DNA of 64,000 nucleotides, taken from contig NC_049996.1 of assembly GCF_000003815.2 (NCBI RefSeq), positions 1,627,729-1,691,728 of the forward strand, read 5' to 3'. This DNA comes from Branchiostoma floridae (lineage: Eukaryota > Chordata > Leptocardii > Amphioxiformes > Branchiostomatidae). A model generated the notes under the pieces. The model did no database searches and had not been told where the DNA came from. It worked only from the letters and a program-made list of their open reading frames with translations. Positions 1 through 12,500 of the stretch are shown one piece after another (the first letter of the stretch is position 1; the number at the start of each line of letters is the position of its first letter). Both the position numbers and the translations under genes were made by a program.

Positions 1-1511
1 CTACGCTACTAGTACTAGTATGTATAGGTTCTTACATGCTATGTAGCATACACATGATTATCTGTAGTATATACAGTTAGCTACAGATGTGGCAAGAAGA
101 CAGTTTAAACCCATGACTTATTGGCCTTGCTGGTCTACATTAACTTGTCCCTATGCTGACAACATAATTTGTTTTTGATTGCTACCAATTTTTCTGTAAA
201 GGTCCATTGTAAGAAATTTGTACTACTAATAGTAGCCAGTACTTCAGAAACAGTAAAAATAATCTTGCAAAATAGCAATCCAGATGTCTGCAATGGAGGC
301 CAACATGAGGTCTTTCTTCTACATAACCTAGCCCCAAAAGGTATTGGTCACTATGTTATGTTACGTGGGGAAGGCTAAAACACATGTACATTTACTATGG
401 TATGGCTTTCTGAATGCTCCCCATTTCCTATTGTTGTGGCTACTAATGAAATTTTCATGGCTTCCAATGCTTGTTTCATTGTTTTCACACTTCCTGATCA
501 TTCTTGATGGGCACCGCCCTAACCATTCAAACACTAATGAAATTTTCACACCTAATTAACATGAAACCACTAATCCACCTGTTATGTTTATCCATAACAC
601 ACTAGTATTTGTCTGATCAAATTCAAAGGGAGAAAAATAAACATGTTTGGAAATGATTTTTGTTTCCTTCATTGTGACATCTGATTGCCATCTGAGCTAT
701 ATACATCAAGAAATATCACTGGGTACAATTTACACAAAAACAAAAGAAAGCCACACTTTGGAAAAATAATTGATACTTTTTAATTGATGAAAATCTTGTC
801 AATGGTTTCTAGATCAATTATCAAGCTTGGCTACATCAAACAGTGTATTTCTAACTGGAAACCTTTAAGGATTTATCCCTAAAATGTCACATGTTGGAGC
901 TCTGTTGGATTCATGCCAACACCATAACATGGGACATGTACATGTAGGACATGACATGCCCCCCTCCCCCTTCCCCACACCCAACCAGACTTTCACTTCC
1001 AAAAAACTCGCCTCTTGCATTGGTAAAACTGCCAGAAAACTACTTCATTTGCACAGATTTTCAAGCTGGACACTTAATACCTCTAACTGAGTCCACAACA
1101 TCGACAGAATCGTGACAAAAGACTTGAAAGTGGAGAAACAAATGACTCATTTTCTTGAGTGACGTTTTTTGGGCGCCATCTTAGCTGGAAAAAAGCCGGT
1201 ATTGAGCGAAAGTTACTCGCTGTATTTCCTCAATAATTGTGTCTTTCAGGGGTATAAAATGAGTCGGTTTGCACAGAATGATCTTAGGATATCACAATCT
1301 TAAGATTATGAGAAAGTCGGTTGAATTTGGTAGGTAAATTTTCACATTTTGGCGAAAATTACGTTATTATTTGCGCGATCGTCCAAATTTAGGCGCCATC
1401 TTGGATAGAACCCGGCATGGGACACAAGAGAAAGTTCCTACATAACAACACGACGAAAACACCTCAAAAATTCAACACGACGAAAACACCTCAAAAATTC
1501 TTACAACTCAC
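1..1511. other. KPNB1 intron 2 (no other gene seen)
   Basis: This stretch lies downstream of KPNB1 exon 2 on the minus strand. It holds no convincing coding frame. The only structure seen is a perfect 2 x 27-bp tandem repeat at 1447-1500, twelve bases from the exon 2 donor, and two copies of a GGCGCCATCTT-like word near 1170 and 1390. Confidence 0.5.
1447..1500. repeat. 27-bp tandem duplication, two perfect copies
   Basis: The unit starts AACACGACGAAAACACC and is repeated exactly twice, immediately inside KPNB1 intron 2 next to the exon 2 donor site. The identity of the copies suggests a recent slippage event. Confidence 0.85.
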
Positions 1512-1742
1512 CAGATTTTTCTCAGCCGCTTGCTCAAGGAACTGCTGCGCCGCATCCAGCTCATTTTTATCTGTTGTGAGGGAAAATTAAGCAAGAATTG
1601 AACTCAAGTCTGAGCAAGTGGTACCGAGCACGGTGAAATTCAGAAAATGTAGGAACTGGGCTGCGAACCCGGGACTTTCGCGACACTTACCGGGTGATAC
1701 TGTCTTTTCTAGGACATGTAGCATCTGTGCTATGACATCCAT
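1512..1742 (-). CDS. KPNB1: Importin subunit beta-1, first two coding exons (partial; continues off the left edge)
   Basis: Importin beta-1 is the nuclear import receptor that carries cargo (directly or via importin alpha) through nuclear pores and is released by RanGTP. Two minus-strand exons are visible: exon 1 at 1742-1691 (start ATG, 17 codons plus 1 nt, donor GTAAGT) and exon 2 at 1570-1512 (acceptor CAACAG, donor GTGAGT). Joined in phase they begin MDVIAQMLHVLEKTVSP and continue DKNELDAAQQFLEQAAEKNL, matching the first HEAT-repeat helix of vertebrate KPNB1 (LEKTVSP, then L-E-L-E-A-A-Q-K-F-L-E-R-A-A-V-E-N-L from memory). Both exons are very short, which is why simple ORF scans miss them. 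The N-terminus is a few residues longer than in vertebrates (a second Met lies at position 7). Exon 3 was not found in 1-1511, so it should lie outside the window. The gene is head-to-head with the SLC5 gene, 1.76 kb between start codons. Confidence 0.85.
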
Positions 1743-3501
1743 GTTGGGAGCTAGCTTTCCCTACAATCCAGTGGCCAATTTGATCGACTTGTCTTGCTTC
1801 TGCACTTGAAAAAGAAGTGGAAAACTGGCGAACACTTCGGCCTTCTTCTCAGGCCACTGAACTGCACATGGACTGGTGCGCATTGATATCACAGGGTGAG
1901 CCGGGTAAAGGGGTGCCCAAGGCACATGTTAGGCTGCGTGTCATTGGTTCAAGGAATTATTGATTATAATTCTTTGGGTCAATTTTATTCAATTTCGGCA
2001 CAAACTTGGCACAATACTATAGATATATGTTACATGCCTAATATCACAGTATATCCGTAGATGCTGATCCATAAACACCTAGAAATGTCGTTGTAAGTAC
2101 ATTGCAACCGACCAATCACAAGTGGTCTAACAAGATATGCCTAGATAGAAAGTAGTTCTAAACTGTACACAGTACTTTTCTCACTTCCTAGCGAATGAAT
2201 TAGTAGAGAGTGAGCTCCATTATGTCTAAAATGATTATAGATATCAAAGGAAGTCAATTATTTTGTTGGGACGTCACTAAAATGTGCATCAAGACACGCC
2301 TAGGTCGCCCTGGTCAGGAGTGAAGCGGCTTCGAAAGTAACAGGCAGGATGATTCCCGCCAACATGACGTATGTAAGAAAGAGCGATACATGGTCTAAAA
2401 GCGCCGCCTAGTAACGTAGATGAAAAGTGCAGTTATAGATGACATTGGAGTAAAAACATGTTTTTGATAGCCTTTGTACATACTTTTCGGGTTACTTTAA
2501 GCTGCATGCGGACATAACACTTTCACTTAGTAATGTATCAGGCTCATCTTCAAGAAAAAATACACCGTTACGAATCATCGGCCCAATGCCACACATGCAC
2601 CGGTGTTGTGGTGGTGGTTGCTTGTTTATTTTTGATATCTAGAGCTAGTTATGCATGTGTAAAGCATTTCTATGCTAACATCCGGCGCCAGGGATTGCGT
2701 GGAAGGTATAACGTTACCAGAAAATCTTTCTGTGTTGTCTATCGTCTAAGCAAGGAGGTTGAATAAAGATAGGACTAGATGTCAATCATTCAGATGCACA
2801 GAAATGACTCTACACCACAAAGTCTCATCTAAGTACAGGTAACTAGGTTTCAGGTTGGAAGGTATAGTATAGATAGTCTGGTTGGTTTAACTGGAATAAA
2901 CGTTTTGTGAGGAAAATTTAAGTTGCAAGGGCAGCAAATACTTGTTTCTTTATACCGTATTCACATGCTGGTAGCCCATATAGTAGATCAGTTTGGTTAG
3001 ACGATCTTTTTTATTACACTCCACTGAAAGATGGTAGATGCAACAAAACCGAAGGTCGCAGAAAATGCAAACATTCAATTTCCAAATGGAACAACCAAGC
3101 AAGGCCTTCAATCTTATATTTGCTACAGCAAACACTTATAAAGACACACACACTGAGTAATGCACACATAGCACTAAGGGCCGCCGTCAAGTGTTTGACA
3201 GACTGCCCAATAAGTTTGGGGGCCGCTAGGGGGCGCGATCAAACAAGCACCAAAGAAACACTTGTAGGTTCCACTGTATATGCAAAACTTCTTGGTCTCT
3301 GTTGAAGAAACAGAGAGTCTTTGTCATCTCGAGGTCTTCCTACTGACCTTTTACTGGCAATGGTCAGTGATTGATGTCGGAAAAGTCAGTGGTCAGACTC
3401 AGACGACGAAAGTAGGTCGCCAGCTGTAGGCCATCAGAGGGTGGCTTACGGACGAAAAAGTTGTCTACCTCTTCTGTCCTGTCACACGCTTGGACTAAGA
3501 G
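1743..3501. promoter_or_regulatory. Head-to-head intergenic region between KPNB1 and the SLC5 gene
   Basis: The region lies between two divergent start codons (KPNB1 ATG at 1742, SLC5 ATG at 3502), so it must contain the 5' UTRs and promoters of both genes unless further 5' exons exist. I see no clear TATA box or other named element, and the small open frames here (for example 2533-2766) have no recognisable features. Confidence 0.4.
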
Positions 3502-6500
3502 ATGGCGGAGACTTCGTCTGCAGCAACCTCTACCGAAGGGTTTACCCCCTCTTCTACGGGCGGTACCCCCTCCGTGGGAAGACAGGGGGTAGAAGCAGCG
3601 GATATTGTTGTGATAGCAGTCTATTTCGTCTTGATCATGGCAGTCGGTATATGGGTAAGTTTCCATCCATGTTTTTACGTTCATTTCGTGCCTTATGTTT
3701 ATTTCGTGCATCAAAGTTGTACCAATGTTGACTGTGACTCCCAAGTGACAAGAAATATTCGCAAGACCTATGTTCAATCACGAAAAACTGGCAGGACAAT
3801 AGGTACTTATGATGAAACTGTGCGCTAGCGTGACATGGGCCACTAGTTAAATGTATCCGGGCCAGTAAACTAGCCCAACTTGTTCTACATATATTCCAAC
3901 TTATTCTACAATGTTAGCAGGGTACGCTACACTGCTGGGAAACTTCAATGACCAGTAAAAATCTAAAATTTAGCTGAGTCACAAAACAGACCACAGTCTC
4001 TCTATTCTTGTGTATGTATGTTGCCCTCCCTTGACACACCCCCAACGTAACTCATTGTACAGCAATCACAAGTCTTGTTCAGGTTCTGTTCAAAGGTCAA
4101 ATTCTGAATCACTGGATGATAAACTACTATTTCATGTCGCTGTGTATTGAAAATGCATACTCATGATAGTTCTTAAACAAACATTTCCGAAACACTTTTT
4201 TGTTCGTCAATCACGATTAGTTAGTGGGTCCTTCTAATGATTTATAGAGAAGCGAGATATTTTGGTGCAAGGGATGGTTTCAGAAGTTAAGAGACCATGC
4301 CTCAACAAAGTTTGGATAAATACCGTGACAAAATCTACAAATTACAAGACAGCGACAGGGCATTTACGTCAGGAAATTGAATAATTTCCTATAATATTTG
4401 ACAATGTTTTTATCTCAACTTGACTCAACCGTTCTTTTGTATAAATGAGGACCTTTTTTGAATATTTGGCAAAACAGAACCGATTCTGAGAACATAAAAC
4501 AAAGACAAAAAACATCGGTATGTTGGATAGAATATCGCAGTCTAACACATAAGTTCGGCTTCTTCTCGCTTCTTTGTTCATGGTGAAAATGAAAGATTGC
4601 ATGGGTAACATCCATTGGCATAATACCGGTCGGTTTACAGCAATTTCTCAAGCAATGCTAATTTGGCAAATGATCAACGCATCATTTTCTCCAGTTACAT
4701 GTTGCTGTTACAGCTTACCTTTGCCACTTCTTCTGTGTAAATTATTTTGTCTCTCTGGTCCTGCTAAAAACATGATATCGTAATTGGAACACACCGCGGA
4801 ATTGCACGGAGAACGGGCGCGTGGTTGGAAGGGGGTACTAAATACCGGTCGAACGAAACACGGCACAATTAACTGCCGCTATGTACCTTTATACATCCTC
4901 TGTTGTTCCTTTCTTTCCTGTTAGTAGTTGCACAAAACAAAAATCTGCATGAGAAAATGGGCGTATACTGACAAGAATTTTCATTTAATTTTGGTCCGTC
5001 ACAACCGCTATGACGTAAAACTTTACTGCATGCCGTAGCATTAAAAATGGCGGGAAAATGGCGGCGTACGTTCAATTTGACCCATTCAGCCGTAGATCCG
5101 GGTGATAATGCAACGGTTCCTCACACTTTTACACGAGTTGTAGGTCACCAAAAGAAATTCAAGATTCCTGTTGAATCATGCTCGTCTTGTGCCGTGAGCA
5201 CATGTGATTATTATCTACAAATCTGGCGATGAACGTGACAGTGTGTTTGTCCCACGACGAGCTCGCCTGCCCAGAAAATGACCTGAAAACTTTTGGCCTT
5301 GTTGTCTTCGAATGCATTGTTATCGATGCTTTGTAAATTATGTATTGGACACCTAGATGTCTGAAGTGTGCATACCTCAGAAATAACTATTGTTGCATGT
5401 GTAGATCTCTTTAAGTTCCACTATTTTTAATCGACCGGTATAAGGCTTATGACCGGTATTATGCCAATGCATGTTATAGGTATAGTCGATTTTTCAAAAC
5501 GCATGAGGGATATCTAATTGTCAGTGCTACTCAAATATCTGTAGTGAGGGAATATACTTTGCATATAACTAAATAGGATTATTCGATCAAGATCATACCT
5601 GTCCGTGCTACACTGTTATGGTCTATATTGTGTATTTTCAGTCTATGGTGAAGGCGAACCGTGGAACAGTGACGGGGTACTTTCTGGCCGGACGCAGTAT
5701 GTGGTGGGGCCCGGTAAGTGTTTTCTTTTTCGAGATCATAAATAAATTTTAAAGTACAAAGACGGTGACGACGCCATCTTGGATCTAATAGAAACACCAA
5801 CATAGCAAATACGAAATTTAAAAGAACTAAAAGTCAGAAGTAAAAATATCGGCCCACCAGGCATCAGTAGTTATAGTCGCTCCACGAATAAACATTCTCA
5901 GAAAGCGTTGTAGATCTTTGATCCTTTAGTTTGCTCTTTGTTTAAAGTTTAACCAACTTTTGTGAATGGCTGCTCACATCACAAGGACAATAAGGTCTCA
6001 TTTTTTGGCTACGCGCCAAGGGCGGAGTTTATTGCTCCTTTTTTGACATAAGGAAAAACACTGGCTACAAGACAAAGCAGACTAGAAAAAGAAAATTGTT
6101 GGATTAGAAAAACACAAAGAAACATTTTATTCTCCGTAATCGTAGTTCACCTTTATCCGCGGGGTAACCTATATCCGTTGTATGTAGGGATATCTAGTCG
6201 ACCGACGTTGGTTTCAAATTACAATATTTTCATAGCATTCCAGTCTGAAACACTCGTCTGTCGATTTGATATCCCTTAACTCTCCGATTTTATATACAAC
6301 GGATACAGGCTACACCGCGGATATAGCTGAACTAACGTTACATCTGCTTGTAGATTGACCTTGATCTTTGTCTATACTTTAAAGATCGGGTTGTCCTTAT
6401 ATGGAAGTAACATCGGCAGCACCAGTTTTATCGGCTTGGCCGGGACCGGAGCGGCTTCTGGGATAGCAGTGTCAGCTTATGAACTCAGCGTAAGTATTGG

Positions 6501-9500
6501 AACTAATTTTGATGATATTTCATTTACTATTCTACATTCTACATAGCAGATTATTACACTTTGAATTGTAGGAAATAATTTTATGTGCAGCGTTAAAAAC
6601 TGAGAAATATGAAGTGAACATGTTGTATTCTATTATCTCATCTGTAAGTAGTTAAGAAACGTTAAGTATTGTTTTGATGCAAGCAGAACATTGTTAGAAA
6701 ATGATGTATGCTTTTTGTTTTCTTTACACAGGGTTTGTTTTGTCTCCTGCTGCTTGCTTGGTTATATATTCCAGTCTACATATCCTCTGCGGTAAGATGC
6801 TATTTTATATACTTATCGGGCTAAAAGTTCACCATGCTTTTTTTCCCCCTATGCGATTCTTTCTTCATTGAGTTTTCTATCATGTCACCAAACAATATCT
6901 AAATTTGCGTTTCAAGAGACATGTTTTTGCATGGACAGATAAAAAATTGCATACACTGGTGTATTTTGGGATGTATGTGTGTTGAATTTGTCAGTCTGTA
7001 CCTAGACAACATTGAGAATCTGAAATGACAATGTTACATTTTCCGTAGGTGACAACCATGCCACAGTACCTGAAGAAACGTTTTGGCGGGAAAAGACTCC
7101 AAATCTACCTGTCCGTCCTAGCCTTGATTCAGTACATCTTCATCAAGATATCGGTGAGTCTTAGACTTTTCCTTTTGTTCCAAGATTTGAATTTCATTGT
7201 CTATACTACTTTCTGCACGTTTAATCTTCTAGTCCCTTATAGATGATCCTGGTAGTGATGTTGACGTATCATGTGCGCCCCCAGGCGGATATGTTCGCAG
7301 GTGCACTGTTTATCCAGTTGGCGCTGGGCTGGAGCCTGTACCCGTCCATCCTGCTCCTGTTGGCCATCACTGCGGTCTACACAATCGGAGGTTTGGAAAC
7401 ATACATTATGTTTGATAAAACCCAAGTTATAGCTTTCTCCGATCTTCTCAGAACTTTGATCCAAGCGACGCTCAGCATTCAGATATATTTCTTTCAGTAT
7501 TTTAGCTACAATTGTTCCCTTAGTGCGGACTGTAAACGAATCTCAGAAATACTGTATAAAGCCTTACCTCACTGCTACCTAAATTGGATGTGTGTAACCC
7601 TCTTCTTCAAAATGGGAATATCATGCAAAATGTTAAAGTATGACTGAAATCAAAAAGGTAACATAACACACAAAGACTTATCAAAATATTCTTTATTTTT
7701 GTCTATAAAATTCTTTTGAGCTCCGTCAAACTGCTCTATTGCAGAGAGACCGCAGCCCTAGTGGAATGTGGTTGTTAGCAATGCTTATAAATCTGCACGT
7801 TTGTAAATCTCGCCAGCTTACCATTAATGAAGATATTTTTTCTATGTACAGGAGGCCTTACCGCAGTAATGTACACAGACGCTGTGTCAGTCTGCATCAT
7901 GGTAGTCGGAGCCGTCATTCTGATGGTCATGGGTAAGTAAAAACATTGAACCTCCTACATTGTCTCCATTGAATGTGTACCCACTTCTTCTAGAGTTTGT
8001 TTAGAATGAACAGACCGTTTGTATGACTGTATTGTGTTTTAGGCATTCTCATCATTTACTTATTATGAAGAAACGACTGTTTATTACCTTCTTGTTACAG
8101 TAAATGGAGGTTATAATACTTATATTGTAGCTGCGTGTTTATGTTTGTGCCTGTGTGTTTGTGTCTGTGTGTGTGTGTATGTGTGTGTGTGTGTGCGCGT
8201 GTGTGTATGTGTCTAGATGTGTGTGTGTGTGTGTCTGTGCATGTGTGCGTTTGTGTGTATGTCTGTGTGTGTGTGTGTCTTTGTGCGCGCGCATGCGCAA
8301 TGACTCAAGAACGTCTGGTTGATTGTTTTAATATTTGGTATATGGGTAGGTCTTCATGCAGCCTCAAAGTGTTTAGATTTTTGGCCCTTGCGGCTTGCTA
8401 TGGTACTGCATTGGAACCTTAGGTTTTGGTTTCCGTGTCATTGAGGATGTCTAGTAGCATAGTGTTTGATTCACATGTTTGACCGGACGTTTTTGTCCGC
8501 AGCATTTGTGCGAGTCGGTGGGATAGAAACTCTGATCGTAGAATATTTCCGGTCCATCCCTAACATCAGACCTCCCAACACCACTTGCGGCGTGCCGACC
8601 CCGGAAGCATTTCACCTCTTCAGGGATGCCACCGGAAGTGACCTCCCATGGCCCGGCCTAGTGTTTGGAATCTTTATTCTATCAGCATGGTACTTTTGTA
8701 CTGACCAGGTAACCGTCTTTCTTCAACCATAGGTCTATCACCGAAAATTCCCCCTTTTGTCTTCCTTAAACCTAAGAAACTTCGCATACTTTTGTCAATC
8801 ACAATCAACAGGCTAGGCATGAAATCACTAAAGCTTTCTTTCAAATCAACATCATCACGTTTAGTATGGTATATAGGGCTGAGAATGATGTAATACAAAA
8901 ATCGCTAAAACGAAAACAGTTGGAGAAATGAAACATATCAAAGTATTTAAAAATCCAATATTCTATCACCTTCCTACAATAGCTCATCATGTATAAATTC
9001 CCTAAATGTTCATGTCCATTTTCAGGTCTTATGATTTCAATTGCACACTACTTTTGGTTCTGCCCTTGTATTGATTATGTTTCAACTTATGTATAATTGC
9101 GTGATTTGGTTTATTGATTTTCAATATGTGTCTAATTACTAATAAATTCATTGTTCTGTATGAGTGTATGTTTATATGTACATTGCAATGGCCCATGGAT
9201 GGCAGGAAGCAATAAATAAAGTCACGTAAAATGTTACAGAAGTACTGCAAAGACATTACGATAGTTTTAGCTACGTCTTCTAGATAGTTAACCGTGAATT
9301 GCATGTAATTTGTTTAGTTACAAGTTTGCTTGAGCCTTCACAAAACGTTCTTCACCAGGTCCTGGTGCAGCGCTCCCTAGCGGCTAAGAACATGACGCAT
9401 GCTAAGGGCGGGTCCATTCTGGCCGCGGGGCTGAAGATCCTCCCCCTGTTCCTAATGGTCATGCCCGGGATGATCAGCAGGGTTCTGTTCAAAGGTGCGT

Positions 9501-12500
9501 TTCTAAACCATTTCGTAATTTTTATCCTTCGACAAGAGTGTCATGTCTTAGGTTTTAGATTTTTGTTTGTGTATCTGTGTGTGAACAACATAACTCGAGA
9601 GTGGATGGTTCCTACTGATATTTGTTAGGTGGGGAGGGGTCGGGGAAAGGAACGTCAAGTTCGAAAATGGGCCTCGTAGTGACTTTCTAAGATGCTGCAG
9701 CAAAACTTGTACCTTTCCTTGGTGCTGAAATACTGGTTAAACGTAAGCTCGTACTTTTCCTTTGTGCTGAAATACTGGTTAAACGTAGACTCGTACCCTT
9801 TCCTTGGTGCTGAAATACTGATTAAACGTAAACTCGCACCCTTTCATTGGTGCTGAAATACTGGTTAAACGTAAACTCGTACCCTTTCCTTGGTGCTGAA
9901 ATACTGGCTAAACGTAAACTCGTACCCTTTCATTGGTGCTGAAATACTGGTTAAACGTAAACTCGTACCCTTTCCTTGGTACTGAAATACTGGTTAAACG
10001 TAAACTCGTACTCTTTCCTAAGTAGTGAAAAACTGATTAACTCATACCCTTTCCTTGGTGCTGAAATAATGGTTAAACCTTGGTTTATCCTGATTGGTTG
10101 GTTGTAGATGACGTAGCCTGTGTGACCGCAGAGGAATGTGTACGAGCGTGTGGGAACCCTGCGAGCTGTACCAACATCGCCTACCCAAAACTGGTCATAG
10201 AACTCATGCCAGTCGGTAAGTTCGTACTATTACGTTTTTGTTCAATGTCATTGTTTTCTTATTTCCAGCAACCTACTATATTAGCTATAGTAGTTAACTT
10301 GTCAGATTGGAAATCCTTACCACAGTTTGTGGTTGAAGCTTAATGTGTTACGAGTCCAAGGCCCGATTTGGCAGTCATTAAGAGAATAAGCACATTCGGG
10401 GCCGACCTATGTTAGTTAAGCGCGTCTCATCGGACTGCGCCAAAATGCGGTAGAAAATTGCGCCAACTTTGCGAATTTTTGCCAATTTTCCTGTGCGGAC
10501 CCAGTGACGTGCGAGGCATTTGCGTATGAAGTCCCAACACAATGTCACATTGTTTGTTTTGATACTAATACAAGACAACTTTATTGAAAATCACAGTGTT
10601 TCAACTAAACCTAGACGTAAATGACAACGTCCCTTTTCCAGGTCTGCGAGGGCTGATGGTAGCCACCATGTTGGCAGCTCTGATGAGTTCTCTGACGTCA
10701 GTGTTTAACAGCAGCAGCAGCATCTTTACCGTGGACCTGTGGGCGAGGGTCAGGAGGAAGGCATCACAACGTGAACTCATGCTGGTGGGAAGGTACGTGC
10801 CCCCTCCTAAAGCTAAGGACACAACCCGCCGTACGTGCAAATACGTGCTGTCTACGTGCCAAAACATGGGCAATCTTTTGGGATCCGTAAGTGGTAAGTA
10901 ACGCCTTTGTACGAACTCGTAGGGAATCCGAAGGATTTTGGAGCACGCAGACACGCCGCGACCGAACGTTACGTGCAGGCAAAACATTGTGTGCCATCGG
11001 GCTGCGGCCGTCCCCCGTACGTGCCAGTACTGGCGACGCGCCTGCCCTGTACTGCCTGAACGTTTTCAGAAATACGTGGCGGACGTGACCTCCCCAAAAA
11101 CCTACGGACAAATTGCACGTACGGCTGGTTGTGCCCTTAGCTTTATAGTGACCACCTGTGCATACCTTAGCATTAAAAATCTCCTGTATAGTAGCCACCT
11201 GTCTACATTGTCACTCTACATTCTACTTTGGAAGAAGACGGTCGAAGGTGTTTATTTTGCCCCCCCCCCCCCCACTGTATGACCTCGATACTGCAGTAGA
11301 ACGGTTTTTGTATCTTCTGTCCTAGACACGCGATGGTCTTGATGTTTTGGTGACATAGCTTTTTATGTAAGGAAGAAGTTGTGTAAGTCTGTGCTCCTAT
11401 CAACTTGCTCCGGAACTGCAAGGGCGTTTTTGTGAAATATCTAAGGAAGATATCTAAAAAAACAACGTGTTCCATGATATTCAGTATGCAGAGATAGTTT
11501 AGACAGATAGGTACAAAATGACATGTAGTTTATGCAAATTAGGACTTAATTTTAGGATTAGGATTTATTAAGGACAAAATCTGTGATCCTACTGTTTTCC
11601 ACAACGGGGTTTTATACACGTTAAGCAGGGTTCTCCCCAGGATTTTTCAGTATAGTGGAGGGGCTGGCAAAAATAACCCGAACCAACGCGCTGCGCTTTC
11701 ATGAAAATAGGCTAATTTGGAATGACAGAGGGTGTCAAATACTGCAAGTAACGTTATAATGTATTATAGTGATTCCTTTGTTGTGAGGTGCCAAAACGAC
11801 TTTTGTTTTGATCATCGCCCATTCACAAGAAAATAGGGAAGAAACGTACTAAATTTCAAAAGTAGTAAAGTGGAGCTGGGCTAGGAGTAAAGAAGTGGAA
11901 GGCCTCCGTTATTCCATCCTCTTAGGAGGACTCTGCATTAAGTATTTTTCTGTTTGTGTTCCTAGACTGTTCGTGTTGGTGATGGTGGGGATAGGAATCC
12001 TGTGGATCCCGGTAGTGCAGGCAGCTCAGGGCGGACAGCTGTTTGACTACATCCAGTCCATCACCAGTTACCAGGCACCGCCCGTCCTGGCCTGCTTCAC
12101 GCTCGGCATCCTCTGGCCAAGGACTAACGAACCGGTGCGTAATGTTCTCAGATCTACTCTCCAAGCAGAGGTTCGACTGTTTTTTGACGTGTTTGTCAGG
12201 CTTCCTATTTTGTCTCATTCATGTTCTCAGACCAACATGGCAACAAAGACGCATACATGTAAAACAATTAAGTCAAAACAGGCGGATCCCAACCTCTGCT
12301 TGGAGGTATGCGTTGCGTCTTTAACGAGCTAGAGAGAACTATTTTTGGTTGTGTCTGCATTGTATAAATCAAAGTCCTCTTTTAATGGGTTTGTAGACTA
12401 TACGAAAGTACTTTTGTTGCGTCAATTAAGTGTGTTGTTGTAATAGTCTAAAAGTTATTATCTAATGAGTGGAAGCCAGAAGGGGAGTTCTAAGCCCTCC

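Noticed and set aside
1640-1690. Possible tRNA-like sequence (GCTGCGAACCCGGGACTTTC)
   Set aside because: No cloverleaf could be drawn; the stretch is the start of KPNB1 intron 1.
2533-2766. 77-codon frame with a hydrophobic segment between KPNB1 and SLC5
   Set aside because: No family resemblance, no splice context, and the length is within chance expectation.
10764-11198. Minus-strand frame of 144 codons in SLC5 intron 11
   Set aside because: It runs antisense across exon 11 and the TACGTG cluster, with no recognisable motif.
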